This document shows, piece after piece, positions 26,148-34,807 of a DNA stretch of 64,000 nt (position 1 is the stretch's first letter; the number at the start of each line of letters is the position of its first letter). This DNA comes from Cellvibrionaceae bacterium (GTDB lineage Bacteria > Pseudomonadota > Gammaproteobacteria > Pseudomonadales > Cellvibrionaceae). Where the stretch lies: assembly GCA_021151825.1 (NCBI GenBank), contig JAGKWQ010000004.1, forward strand, positions 124,001 through 188,000, read 5' to 3'. The translations under genes and the position numbers were made by a program. Under the pieces are notes generated by a model that was not told where the DNA came from, searched no databases, and worked only from the letters and a program-made list of their open reading frames with translations.

Positions 26148-26288
26148 TCCAGCCACTGATTTATAACCGCGGCTTTTCAGCCAAAGCATTATAAAAATGT
26201 AGAAAAACCATGGGTGATGCCAAGATTTGGTTGTATGTTCAAACCATCTTGGCTACCATTAGCGCCCGCTTTGGGGGAGGTATTGCTG

Positions 26289-27050
26289 TTGACTAAAGCA
26301 AGTAACGCCAAGCGTCGCCAGCTGGTGGTTGGCAATTGGAAAATGAATGGGAATTTGCGTGAAAACGCAAAATTGCTTGCTGCAATAACCAATGGTTGGC
26401 AAGGAGAGCATGGTGCGGATGTTGTAATCTGCCCGCCGTTTCCATATCTAAATCAGGTTCAGGAATTTTTGCGTGATTCTTCAATTATATTGGGTGCGCA
26501 AACTGTACATGATCAAGATAAAGGGGCTTTTACCGGCGAGGTTTCAGTATCAATGCTTGCAGATTTGGATTGCAAATTTGTAATAATTGGTCACAATGAG
26601 CGCCGCCGGATGCAGCATGAATCAGATCAGCAAGTCGCAGAAAAATTTGTGGCGGTACAAAAAGCAGGTTTGATTCCGATCTTGTGCGTAGGTGAGTCCT
26701 TACAAGATCGTGAGCAGGGAATATATCTGGAAACGATAAGCAGGCAGCTCAATGCGGTGTTTGCACATACAGGGAAAGATGTATTCGATAAAGCGGTATT
26801 GGCTTATGAGCCTGTTTGGGCTGTAGGCACAGGAAAAACTGCGACTCCAGAGCAGGCAGAAGAAGTGCATAAGTTTATGCGAGCCCAGCTTGGTGAGTTA
26901 TCGGATAAAGTAAGAATTTTATATGGTGGCAGCGTTAAAGCGCACAATGCACAACAATTGTTTGCATTGGCTGATATAGACGGTGCCTTGCTTGGTGGAG
27001 CATCTTTGGATGCTAATGAGTTTTTGGCAATATGTAAGGCCGCTGAATAA
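26289..27050 (+). CDS. tpiA: Triosephosphate isomerase
   Basis: A 253-residue TIM barrel interconverting dihydroxyacetone phosphate and glyceraldehyde-3-phosphate. Active-site pieces are VVGNWKMNG (Lys18), the His-loop IIGHNERR (His102) and AYEPVWAVGTGK (Glu). The His-loop usually reads GHSERR; here Ser is replaced by Asn103. The frame is open upstream, but the TTG at 26289 is preferred because GGGGGAGG ends 8 nt before it and the N-terminus then matches the family. secG follows 48 nt later, the conserved order. Confidence 0.95.
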   Translation: MTKASNAKRRQLVVGNWKMNGNLRENAKLLAAITNGWQGEHGADVVICPPFPYLNQVQEFLRDSSIILGAQTVHDQDKGAFTGEVSVSMLADLDCKFVIIGHNERRRMQHESDQQVAEKFVAVQKAGLIPILCVGESLQDREQGIYLETISRQLNAVFAHTGKDVFDKAVLAYEPVWAVGTGKTATPEQAEEVHKFMRAQLGELSDKVRILYGGSVKAHNAQQLFALADIDGALLGGASLDANEFLAICKAAE

Positions 27051-27098
27051 TTTGCAGTTGGCTGACAAGTATAAAAACGCTCACAAGAGAGTTTTGCA

Positions 27099-27527
27099 AT
27101 GGAAAAATTTGTACTGATTATTCATTCACTAGCTGCGTTAGTTATTATCGGCTTGGTGTTGTTGCAACAAGGTAAAGGTGCTGCTGCTGGTGCTTCATTT
27201 GGTGCTGGTGCTTCTCAAACCGTATTCGGTAGTGAAGGTAGCGGTAACTTTTTTACTCGTGCAACCTGGACTATTGCATTTTTGTTTTTTGCTACCAGTT
27301 TCGGCTTAGCGGTAATTGCAAAAAACCATTCAAAGGTAGCAACACAAGGCTTGGTTGTTCCGGCAGTACAGCAAGCTCCGTTATCTGATGTTCCTGCAAC
27401 ATCAACTGCTCCGGCTTCAGATGTTCCAGGAGCTACAGCTGCTCCAGCGACTCAATCTGATGTTCCTGCATTGGAAAATCAGGCAGCTCCTGCTGATGCA
27501 GCGCAACCTGAAGAGAAGAAGGAATAA
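27099..27527 (+). CDS. secG: Protein translocase subunit SecG
   Basis: A small SecYEG subunit with two membrane helices (about residues 4-22 and 52-70) flanking the conserved cytoplasmic loop LLQQGKGAAAGASFGAGASQTVFGS (two blocks, LLQQGKGAAAG and GASQTVFGS). At 142 residues it is longer than the E. coli protein (110). The extra C-terminal tail is Ala/Pro-rich and carries three SDVP units and an acidic end. The tRNA-Leu gene follows in 11 nt, as in E. coli. Confidence 0.93.
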   Translation: MEKFVLIIHSLAALVIIGLVLLQQGKGAAAGASFGAGASQTVFGSEGSGNFFTRATWTIAFLFFATSFGLAVIAKNHSKVATQGLVVPAVQQAPLSDVPATSTAPASDVPGATAAPATQSDVPALENQAAPADAAQPEEKKE

Positions 27528-27538
27528 ATAAAATTTTT

Positions 27539-27623
27539 GCCCCGGTGGTGGAATTGGTAGACACGCTATGTTGAGGTCGTAGTGGCGAATGCTGTGCCGG
27601 TTCGAGTCCGGCCCAGGGCACCA
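27539..27623 (+). tRNA. tRNA-Leu (anticodon GAG)
   Basis: An 85-base class II tRNA. It has acceptor GCCCCGG with CCAGGGC, a D-arm, the anticodon stem CTATG/CGTAG enclosing TTGAGGT (anticodon GAG), a short variable arm, the T-arm GCCGG-TTCGAGT-CCGGC, and a genomically encoded ACCA. The acceptor's fifth pair is a C-A mismatch. It is co-transcribed with secG, the standard context. Confidence 0.95.
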
Positions 27624-27653
27624 AATCGTAGACTGAGAAAATCTGATACGTAC

Positions 27654-27684
27654 AAAAAACCCGCATTTATTGCGGGTTTTTTGT
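27654..27684 (+). terminator. Rho-independent terminator after tRNA-Leu
   Basis: CCCGCA (27660-27665) pairs with TGCGGG (27671-27676), flanked by an A-run before and a T-run after. It closes the tpiA-secG-tRNA unit, so rimP-nusA-infB do not follow as they do in E. coli. Confidence 0.85.
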
Positions 27685-27808
27685 TTTTTTTAAAATAAAA
27701 TATCTTATGAATCGCTAATGATTATTTAATGAAAAATGGAGAGAGAATTTTTTGCTCGTAAATTGACTGTCTCAAAATACGAGCAAATCATTGAAATGAT
27801 ATTTAGAG

Positions 27809-28510
27809 TTAACCTGCTAACCCAACGTACACTTCATGCACATCGTCATCATTGTCGATAGCTGCGAGAAATGCTTCCACTTCTGTCAATGCTTCACCGC
27901 TTAGGCTTACCGGGTTTTTGGGGCGATAACCAAGTTTTGCGGATACTACCGTGAAACCTTGAGCTGGTAGTGCCTTGGATACTAAATCAAGATCGGCCAA
28001 ATCAGTATAGAAAGTCGCACTTCCATCATCTTCAGCATCAAAATCTTGTGCGCCTGCTTCAATTGCTGCCATTTCAGTGTCGGCCTCTTTATTGGCTGGG
28101 CTGGCCTCAATAATTCCCAGGTGATCAAAATCCCAGGAGACTGAACCGGATGTACCAAGTTGGCCTTTACGGAATAAACCGCGAATGTTGGAGATAGTAC
28201 GGTTCACGTTGTCGGTAAGACATTCAACGATCACCGGCACTTGGTGAGGTGCGTAGCCTTCATAGGTAACTTTTTCATAGTTGATGTTGCCATCAAGTTG
28301 GCCTGAACCTTTTTTAATGGCGCGCTCTAGTGTCTCGCGAGTCATAGAGGCTTTTTTGGCGGCTTCCACGGCGAGGCGTAAGCGCGGATTCATATCCGGA
28401 TCAGCACCATTGCGTGCTGCAACCATAATTTCTTTGGTGAGTTTGGTAAATAATTTACCTTTAGCGTTAGATGCTTCTTCTTTATGTTTTGCTTTCCACT
28501 GTGCGCCCAT
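27809..28510 (-). CDS. YebC/PmpR family protein
   Basis: A 233-residue protein of the YebC family, known as a DNA-binding regulator in some species and more recently linked to translation of proline-rich stretches. Motifs are MGAQWKAKHKE, GKLFTKLTKEIMVAARNGA, LRLAVEAAKKASMTRETLER, YEGYAPHQVPVIVECLTDN and SVSWDFDHLGI. The ATG at 28510 fits the family start; the open frame extends 8 codons further. The N-terminus MGAQWK suggests the Pseudomonas-type paralogue rather than E. coli YebC. It is monocistronic on the minus strand. Confidence 0.9.
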   Translation of the reverse strand: MGAQWKAKHKEEASNAKGKLFTKLTKEIMVAARNGADPDMNPRLRLAVEAAKKASMTRETLERAIKKGSGQLDGNINYEKVTYEGYAPHQVPVIVECLTDNVNRTISNIRGLFRKGQLGTSGSVSWDFDHLGIIEASPANKEADTEMAAIEAGAQDFDAEDDGSATFYTDLADLDLVSKALPAQGFTVVSAKLGYRPKNPVSLSGEALTEVEAFLAAIDNDDDVHEVYVGLAG

Positions 28511-28560
28511 AATTATCGCCTCTGTACTGCACAAAAAGTTGTGCGTGGTGGTTGTTGATA

Positions 28561-28634
28561 GGGGCGCAATTTGCTACGCCCGGATTTATCTGGTTTCGAT
28601 ATGTTAGAAATCAGGGCGCAGAAGTTGTGCCCCT
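28561..28634. repeat. Second REPIN-like inverted repeat pair
   Basis: Two inverted copies of a GC-rich hairpin unit. The left copy at 28561-28587 begins GGGGCGCAATTTGC and ends CGCCCGGATTT. The right copy, read on the other strand from 28634, begins GGGGCACAACTTC and ends GCGCCCTGATTT. The unit differs in sequence from the one at 11658. It lies between yebC and dapD. Confidence 0.5.
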
Positions 28635-28639
28635 GGAAA

Positions 28640-29671
28640 TTAATTTTTATGCAGTGCAGTATTTAATTGCAGGGCACTTTTATTGGTAACCACTTCAACA
28701 CGCCCGGTAATGGAGTTGCGACGGAATACTAAATCTGAAGCGCTTGCCAATTCACGTGCTTTCACAGTTCTGACTTCGTTACCTTCATCATCCAGGACAA
28801 CAACTTTGGTTCCTGCCGTTATATAAAGCCCTGATTCTACTTTGCAACGATCACCTAACGGAATACCTATACCGGCATTAGCGCCAATCAAGGATTCTTT
28901 GCCTACAGAAATCACTATGTTACCGCCACCAGAGAGAGTGCCCATGGTGGAGCTTCCACCGCCTAAATCTGATCCTGCACCAACAAATACGCCAGCAGAA
29001 ATACGACCTTCAATCATCGCAGGGCCTTCAGTGCCCGCGTTAAAGTTTACAAAACCTTCGTGCATGATGGTGGTGCCTTCACCCAGATAGGCGCCTAGGC
29101 GAACGCGTGCGGTATGTGCAACGCGAACGCCTTTCGGCACTACGTAGTTAGTCATTTTGGGGAATTTATCCACGCAAGATACTTCCAGTTCCTTGCCATC
29201 CAATCGTGCCTGCAATTGGCGGGCGGGCAATTCATTAACATCAATTGCCCCTTCATTGGTCCAGGCAACATTTGGTAATACCCCAAAAATTCCCGTTAGG
29301 ACAGTGCCGTGCGGTTTTATCAGGCGATGTGATAATAAATGTAATTTCAAATAGCCTTCTGGTACTGACGCAGGATTTGTATCAGTAGCCAGTAATGTGG
29401 CGACCAGTGGACGTTTACTATTGGTCAATGCTTTCGCGATTTCTGCTTGTGCGCTATCACCGGCGATAGTTAAGGCCTGTACAATTTCACTTGCTTGATT
29501 ATTGCTAATCACAATTGCCTGATTACCTTCGGTATAACCCACAATATTGGCAATAGCACGTGCGCTACCTTGCGACGGATTAAGTACGGGCAATGCATAA
29601 AATACTTCCAGCCATTCACCTTTGGTGTTTTGAGTGCCTATACCTAAACCGAGTGCATAAAGTTGAGTCAT
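28640..29671 (-). CDS. dapD: 2,3,4,5-tetrahydropyridine-2,6-dicarboxylate N-succinyltransferase
   Basis: A 343-residue left-handed beta-helix acyltransferase that succinylates tetrahydrodipicolinate in the diaminopimelate pathway. It is the long Pseudomonas/Actinobacteria type rather than the 274-residue E. coli type. It has LYALGLGIGTQN at the start, then hexapeptide repeats (GAYLGEGTTIMHEGFVNFNA, GRISAGVFVGAGSDLGGG, LIGANAGIGIPLGD). It is transcribed with the ArsC/Spx-like gene upstream. Confidence 0.93.
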   Translation of the reverse strand: MTQLYALGLGIGTQNTKGEWLEVFYALPVLNPSQGSARAIANIVGYTEGNQAIVISNNQASEIVQALTIAGDSAQAEIAKALTNSKRPLVATLLATDTNPASVPEGYLKLHLLSHRLIKPHGTVLTGIFGVLPNVAWTNEGAIDVNELPARQLQARLDGKELEVSCVDKFPKMTNYVVPKGVRVAHTARVRLGAYLGEGTTIMHEGFVNFNAGTEGPAMIEGRISAGVFVGAGSDLGGGSSTMGTLSGGGNIVISVGKESLIGANAGIGIPLGDRCKVESGLYITAGTKVVVLDDEGNEVRTVKARELASASDLVFRRNSITGRVEVVTNKSALQLNTALHKN

Positions 29672-29697
29672 GATAGTTCCTGTTTTATTTCAAAAAA

Positions 29698-30042
29698 TTA
29701 ATTAAAAATTTTACTGTATTCGGTGTCTTTAAAGCCGACATACCTTTGTTTGCCTGTATCCAGCAGGGGCCGCTTAATCAACGTCGGGTTAGCAGCGATA
29801 ATTTTTATTGCACTTTTTTCAGCGAAAATATTTTTACTGGCTTCGTCCAATTCTTTCCACGTAGTACTGCGTTTATTAACCAATGTTTCTAACCCTAATT
29901 CATTAATCCAGTCGCTAACTTGAGTTTCATTTAACCCATCTGCGCGGAAATCGTGAAATTGATAGTTCACATTATTTTTCTCAAGCCAATCGCGTGCTTT
30001 TTTTACAGTGTCACAATTTTTAATGCCGTACAGTGTGTTCAT
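29698..30042 (-). CDS. ArsC/Spx-family thioredoxin-fold protein (YffB-like)
   Basis: A 114-residue protein with the ArsC/Spx fold: MNTLYGIKNCDTVKKARDWL with one cysteine (Cys10), FHDFRADG, TLVNKRSTTWKEL and the C-terminal RPLLDTGKQRYVGF. There is no CxxC pair as in Spx. It is nearest to E. coli YffB, whose gene also lies beside a dap gene (dapE). The enzymatic role is not established; glutathione-linked reductase activity is a reasonable guess. It sits just upstream of dapD on the same strand. Confidence 0.85.
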   Translation of the reverse strand: MNTLYGIKNCDTVKKARDWLEKNNVNYQFHDFRADGLNETQVSDWINELGLETLVNKRSTTWKELDEASKNIFAEKSAIKIIAANPTLIKRPLLDTGKQRYVGFKDTEYSKIFN

Positions 30043-30070
30043 GGTTTTTCTCTTTTGAATTACTTACGTT

Positions 30071-30119
30071 AATTCCCCTTTGAAACAGTGCGTGCAATCA
30101 AAGGAGGTAAGGAGGAATT
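30071..30119. repeat. Short inverted repeat related to the element at 4925
   Basis: AATTCCCCTTTGA (30071-30083) faces an arm at 30098-30119 whose complement reads AATTCCTCCTTACCTCC-. That arm is close to the left arm of the 4925-5055 element (AAATCCCTCCTAACCTCCC). It abuts and includes part of the nth stop codon. It looks like a shortened or relic copy of the same family. Confidence 0.45.
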
Positions 30120-30789
30120 ATGCCTTTAACGTTAATTTTGGTTTTTTGCGGCTCGGATAGCAGGTTTTGCAAATGCCGCACACAGTTCCGTCGCAGCCAC
30201 GTGCTGAGCAGTATTCACGGCCGTAATAAATAATTTGTAAATGCAATGCATTCCAGCTTGATTCTGGAAATAATCGTTTTAAATCTTTCTCGGTTTGCAC
30301 CACATTTTTGCCGGTAGTTAAACCCCAGCGCTGAGCAAGGCGATGAATATGAGTATCTACCGGAAACGCCGGGTGTCCAAAACCCTGGCTCATCACGACG
30401 CTGGCAGTTTTGTGACCAACACCGGGTAATCGTTCCAGTGCTTCCCAATCTTCAGGGACTTTTCCATCATGTTCTTCAATCAACATTTTTGATAGCACGG
30501 AAATCGCTTTTGATTTTTGCGGTGATAAGCCGCAAGGGCGAATAATTTCCTGGATTTTTTCAACCGGCACTTTTGCCATGTCATAGGGATTATCGGCCAG
30601 TGCAAATAATGCTGGTGTTACCGTATTAACCCGTTCGTCTGTGCATTGTGCAGATAGCAATACTGCAATAAGCAGGGTGTAAACATCTTTATGCTGCAGT
30701 GGAATGGGGGGCTGTGGGTAAAGCTCCTGCAATTTTTGCAGGATAAATGCTACCCGGGCTGCCTTGGTGAGGTTTTTTTCTGCATTCAT
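30118..30789 (-). CDS. nth: Endonuclease III
   Basis: A 223-residue DNA glycosylase/AP lyase that removes oxidised pyrimidines. The helix-hairpin-helix LPGVGHKTA carries catalytic Lys127, and PVDTHIHR carries Asp145. The C-terminal iron-sulfur loop is unusual: cysteines at 194, 199, 204, 207 and 210 instead of the E. coli C-x6-C-x2-C-x5-C spacing. The ATG at 30789 starts 2 nt after the dapC stop, which indicates translational coupling; the open frame extends further upstream into dapC. The protein ends PSRKKPKLTLKA. Confidence 0.93.
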   Translation of the reverse strand: MNAEKNLTKAARVAFILQKLQELYPQPPIPLQHKDVYTLLIAVLLSAQCTDERVNTVTPALFALADNPYDMAKVPVEKIQEIIRPCGLSPQKSKAISVLSKMLIEEHDGKVPEDWEALERLPGVGHKTASVVMSQGFGHPAFPVDTHIHRLAQRWGLTTGKNVVQTEKDLKRLFPESSWNALHLQIIYYGREYCSARGCDGTVCGICKTCYPSRKKPKLTLKA

Positions 30790-30791
30790 GA

Positions 30792-31991
30792 TTACAGCGA
30801 CTGAACAAATTGTTTGATACGTTGTGCTGCCTCTACGCATTCGGCCAGTGGAGCGACAAGTGCCATACGCACATAATCTTCACCAGGATTAAGTCCTCCA
30901 GCCTCACGCGCTAAAAAGCTTCCGGGTAATACGGTAACTTTTTGCTGCGCAAATAACTGTTGTGCAAATGCTTCGCCTTTGACAGGAGTTTTTACCCAAA
31001 GGTAAAAACTGGCATCGGGTTTGGTGACTGGCAGTACTCCACCTAATACCTCTAAAACTGCATCAAACTTTTCACGATAAGCGGTGCGGTTTTCAATTAC
31101 GTGATTCTCATCTTGCCAGGCGGCTACACTGGCTAATTGTGTTGGTACGGGCATGGCGCAACCATGATAAGTGCGATAAAGCAAAAATTTTTCAAGAATT
31201 TTTGCATCGCCGCCAACAAAACCTGAACGCAACCCCGGCAAATTAGAGCGTTTGGATAAGCTATGAAAAACTACGCAACGCGAAAAATCATCGCGGCTCA
31301 ATTCGGCACAGGCTTGCAGTAAACCAGCCGGTGGATTGGCTTCATCGAAATATAATTCTGAATAGCATTCGTCAGAAGCGATAACAAAATCATATTGGTC
31401 CGCTAATGCAATAAGCTCTTTGAGTTGCGATGTGCTCATTACTGAACCCGTTGGGTTGCCCGGTGAGCAAATAAATAACAATTGGCAGCGTTGCCAGATG
31501 GCTTCAGGCACAGCAGCAAAATCGGGGATGAAATTATTATCTGGTGTGCAGTTTAAAAAATATGGTTGGGCGCCGGAAAGTAATGCAGCACCTTCGTAGA
31601 TTTGATAGAAGGGGTTGGGGGATACGATTACTGCATCGGTTTTATTGCGGTCAACAATCGCCTGCGCGAATGCAAACAATGCTTCGCGGGTGCCGTTAAC
31701 AGGTAGTATGTGTTTATCGGCGTTAAAGCTGCCTGAATTTAATTTGAAACGTTTGTTTGCCCAATTGGCAATAGCTTCACGCAATTCCGGCAAACCTTTT
31801 GTGGTAGGGTAGTTGGAGAGTTTAAACAAGTTTTTTGTTAATGTTTCCAATACGAAAGCTGGTGGCTCATGTTTTGGCTCACCAATCGATAACATAATGT
31901 CTTTTAAATGTGCAGGTGCTGCAACAGCGGCTTTGAGTGCAGCAAGTTTTTCAAACGGGTAAGGATGTAAAAGGTTTAAATCCGGATTCAT
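30792..31991 (-). CDS. dapC: Succinyldiaminopimelate aminotransferase
   Basis: A 399-residue fold-type I PLP enzyme transferring an amino group to N-succinyl-2-amino-6-ketopimelate. It has MNPDLNLLHPYPFEKLAAL, SIGEPKHEPP, YPTTKGLPELREAIANW, FICSPGNPTGSVM and the PLP lysine in SLSKRSNLPGLRSGF. The N-terminal pattern is that of the Pseudomonas/Bordetella DapC rather than a general aspartate aminotransferase. It lies between glnD and nth on the minus strand, the common glnD-dapC order. Confidence 0.92.
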   Translation of the reverse strand: MNPDLNLLHPYPFEKLAALKAAVAAPAHLKDIMLSIGEPKHEPPAFVLETLTKNLFKLSNYPTTKGLPELREAIANWANKRFKLNSGSFNADKHILPVNGTREALFAFAQAIVDRNKTDAVIVSPNPFYQIYEGAALLSGAQPYFLNCTPDNNFIPDFAAVPEAIWQRCQLLFICSPGNPTGSVMSTSQLKELIALADQYDFVIASDECYSELYFDEANPPAGLLQACAELSRDDFSRCVVFHSLSKRSNLPGLRSGFVGGDAKILEKFLLYRTYHGCAMPVPTQLASVAAWQDENHVIENRTAYREKFDAVLEVLGGVLPVTKPDASFYLWVKTPVKGEAFAQQLFAQQKVTVLPGSFLAREAGGLNPGEDYVRMALVAPLAECVEAAQRIKQFVQSL

Positions 31992-32026
31992 GGCGGCTTA
32001 TCTGATTTGATGAAAGTTTTTCTCGA

Positions 32027-34807
32027 TTAAAGTTTGTCGACGCGCTTATCCAGTTGTTCGCGAATTTCTTGCTGTAATTTTTCACAGATGGATACATCGC
32101 TCAACGGTTTTTCTTCGCTGTCGACGATAAAAAATATATCTTCGACGCGTTCGCCTAGCGTAGCAATTTTGGCATTCAATAGTTGGATATCAAAATCCAT
32201 AAAAATCCTGCCGATACAAGCCAGCAGGCCTGGTCGGTCCGGGCTGATGACTTCCAGCACACTGCAATTGCGAATGGTGTCAGTGCTTAACGAGGTGCGA
32301 GTAGGCGATGCAAAATATTTAAGGCGACGCGGTGTGCGGCGGCCAATGACATCGCGATAGTTGTCTACCAAACTCAATTCCTCTATCAATGCTTTTTGGA
32401 TTTGCTTAAGTAATGTTGCATTGTTGCCCAATGGCTTTCCGTCTTCATTAAGTACAAAGAAGGTATCAATGGTGTGCCCGGACTTGGAGCTGTAAATCTT
32501 CGCATCCTGAATGCTAAGGTTTAATTGGCTGAGTGCAGTCGCGGCAGCGACAAATACATTTTTCTGGTTTTTGCTATACACAAAAATCTGGGTGGCCCCG
32601 GCCAATTCCTTGCTGGTTGTTTTCTTAATCAGTACCAGCGGTCGGTCGTCGGTGCGCGCAGCAATAGCTTGCGTGTGCCAGGCAATATCAACAAAGTTTT
32701 CACGCAGGAAGTAGTCATCACCCATGTCACCCCACAGTGCAAGAACCTGTTCCTTGCTCAATCCTTTGCGTGCAAGTTTGCGTATTGCGGCTTGTTGGGT
32801 TTCTTCAATTAAATCGTGTTTGTCGACAGTGTTTTCCAGCCCTCGACGCAAAGCCCGGCGTGTATCCAGATAGAGCTGGCGCAAGAGACTGGCACGCCAG
32901 GTATTCCATAATTCTTTGTTGGTGCCGTTAATATCTGCCACGGTGAGGCAATATAGATAATCCAGGTGCAACTGGTCGCCAACCGTCAATGCAAATTTAT
33001 GAATCACTTCGGGATCAGAAATATCCTGCTTTTGGGACACTTGCGACATTAGCAAATGTTTTTCAACGAGCCAGCAAATTAAACGTGTTTCGCGCGGTGA
33101 TATACCGTGGCGCGTACAAAACTCTTCCGCATCTACCGCACCCAATGTGGAGTGATCACCACCCCGGCCTTTGCCGATGTCGTGATATAAGCCCGCGATA
33201 TAAAGTAATTCAAGTTTGGGCAGGCGTGTCATGATATTTGCCGCAACCGGAAATTCTTCTTTAGCTGACGGCAGCAGGAAGTTGCACATGTTTTGCACCA
33301 CTTTTAATGTGTGTGCATCCACTGTGTAGATGTGAAATAAATCGTGCTGCATTTGGCCAGTAACCTGACCAAACTCTGGCAAGTACAAACCGAGAATTCC
33401 ATAACGCGACATTCGTTTTAACTGTTCAACCAATCCAGCAGGCTGTTGCAAAAGTTTGATAAACAGTTGGGTATTTTTGGGATTAGTGCGGAAATTATCA
33501 TCAATTAAATGGCGGCTTTCGCGAATCCAGCGGATGGTGGAGGCGCGCACACCTTCAATCTGTGGGTCTTGTGCCATAAGCACAAACATTTCCAATAGTG
33601 CAGAAGGATTTTCTTCAAATACGTAGGTGTGTGTGGCTTCGATAAAATTATCGCGCAGCTGAAAGCGCTCATTAATCGATACCACGCTTTTGGTTTTGCC
33701 TTTTTGTAAAATAGCTTCAGACAAAAATTGCAGGACCACATCGTTTAATTCACGCAATGCCAGTACTGTGCGGTAGTACTTATGCATAAATTGTTCGACC
33801 GCCAAACCTTCATGGTTATCGGTATAACCAAACAGGTTGGCGATTTCGCGCTGGTAGTCGAATAACAATCTTTCTTCGGCGCGTTTGGCTACCATGTGCA
33901 GGGCGTAGCGCACACGCCATAAATATTCTTCACCACTGTTAAGTAAAGAAAATTCTTCATCGGTAAAAAAGCCTTTACCTTCTAGTTGCTTCAGGGTTCG
34001 CACACCAAAGTAACGCTTGATTACCCAGTTGATCGTTTGAATATCCCGCAAACCACCCGGTGCATTTTTGATATTGGGTTCGAGGTTGTATTCTGTATCG
34101 TTATATTTTTTATGACGCTCTTGTTGTTCTTGATACTTTGCACGAAAAAATTCTTCTACTGACCAGATTTTTTCCGGGGCTGATGCTTTTAATAATTCCT
34201 GGCGCAGTGAAGGATCGCCAACCAGTGTGCGCGATTCCATAATATTGGTAGCAACAGTGATATCCGTTCGCGCAATTTCAATGGTTTGTTTTACCGTGCG
34301 TACACTGCTACCAATTTCCAGACCAATATCCCACAAGAGTGTGAGAAATTTTTCAATATTACTTTTGCTACGCTCAAGCACTTCCGGGCGATGCAAAATT
34401 AATAAATCGATATCCGAACCGGGGTGCAGCTCGCCGCGCCCGTAACCACCAACAGCTTCCAGACTAATGCTGTCTGGCCATTCAAATTGATGCCAGGCGT
34501 AATGCAAAACACAGTCGATAAACAGCGCGCGTTCATAAACCAGCGCACGAATATCTTCACCTTCAATAAAGCGGCGATTGGCCTGGGTGCTGGCAGCGTT
34601 GATCGCATCTTTAAAGACCGTGATGATTGGTTTTTCAGCAAGTGCACGGCGAAAACGGCTTTGATCAAAAAAGAATAGCGGCCGCTCAAAATAAGGCACA
34701 GAAGACATCGACATGGGTTTACCGGGTTCTTGAGTCGGTTGTGGTGCGAGGCCTGGTTGATCGGCGCGCTTGCCGAGCACGCGCGCAATCCAATCGTTAA
34801 TAGCCAT
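32027..34807 (-). CDS. glnD: [Protein-PII] uridylyltransferase/uridylyl-removing enzyme
   Basis: A 926-residue nitrogen sensor that uridylylates PII proteins when glutamine is low and removes UMP when it is high. The order is a nucleotidyltransferase domain with GSDIDLL (residues 130-136), a linker, an HD domain (LYHDIGKGRGGDHS) and two C-terminal ACT domains (LVLIKKTTSKELAGATQIFV, VLEVISPDRPGLLACIG). The start codon overlaps the map stop by one base (TAATG), so the two are coupled. Confidence 0.96.
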   Translation of the reverse strand: MAINDWIARVLGKRADQPGLAPQPTQEPGKPMSMSSVPYFERPLFFFDQSRFRRALAEKPIITVFKDAINAASTQANRRFIEGEDIRALVYERALFIDCVLHYAWHQFEWPDSISLEAVGGYGRGELHPGSDIDLLILHRPEVLERSKSNIEKFLTLLWDIGLEIGSSVRTVKQTIEIARTDITVATNIMESRTLVGDPSLRQELLKASAPEKIWSVEEFFRAKYQEQQERHKKYNDTEYNLEPNIKNAPGGLRDIQTINWVIKRYFGVRTLKQLEGKGFFTDEEFSLLNSGEEYLWRVRYALHMVAKRAEERLLFDYQREIANLFGYTDNHEGLAVEQFMHKYYRTVLALRELNDVVLQFLSEAILQKGKTKSVVSINERFQLRDNFIEATHTYVFEENPSALLEMFVLMAQDPQIEGVRASTIRWIRESRHLIDDNFRTNPKNTQLFIKLLQQPAGLVEQLKRMSRYGILGLYLPEFGQVTGQMQHDLFHIYTVDAHTLKVVQNMCNFLLPSAKEEFPVAANIMTRLPKLELLYIAGLYHDIGKGRGGDHSTLGAVDAEEFCTRHGISPRETRLICWLVEKHLLMSQVSQKQDISDPEVIHKFALTVGDQLHLDYLYCLTVADINGTNKELWNTWRASLLRQLYLDTRRALRRGLENTVDKHDLIEETQQAAIRKLARKGLSKEQVLALWGDMGDDYFLRENFVDIAWHTQAIAARTDDRPLVLIKKTTSKELAGATQIFVYSKNQKNVFVAAATALSQLNLSIQDAKIYSSKSGHTIDTFFVLNEDGKPLGNNATLLKQIQKALIEELSLVDNYRDVIGRRTPRRLKYFASPTRTSLSTDTIRNCSVLEVISPDRPGLLACIGRIFMDFDIQLLNAKIATLGERVEDIFFIVDSEEKPLSDVSICEKLQQEIREQLDKRVDKL

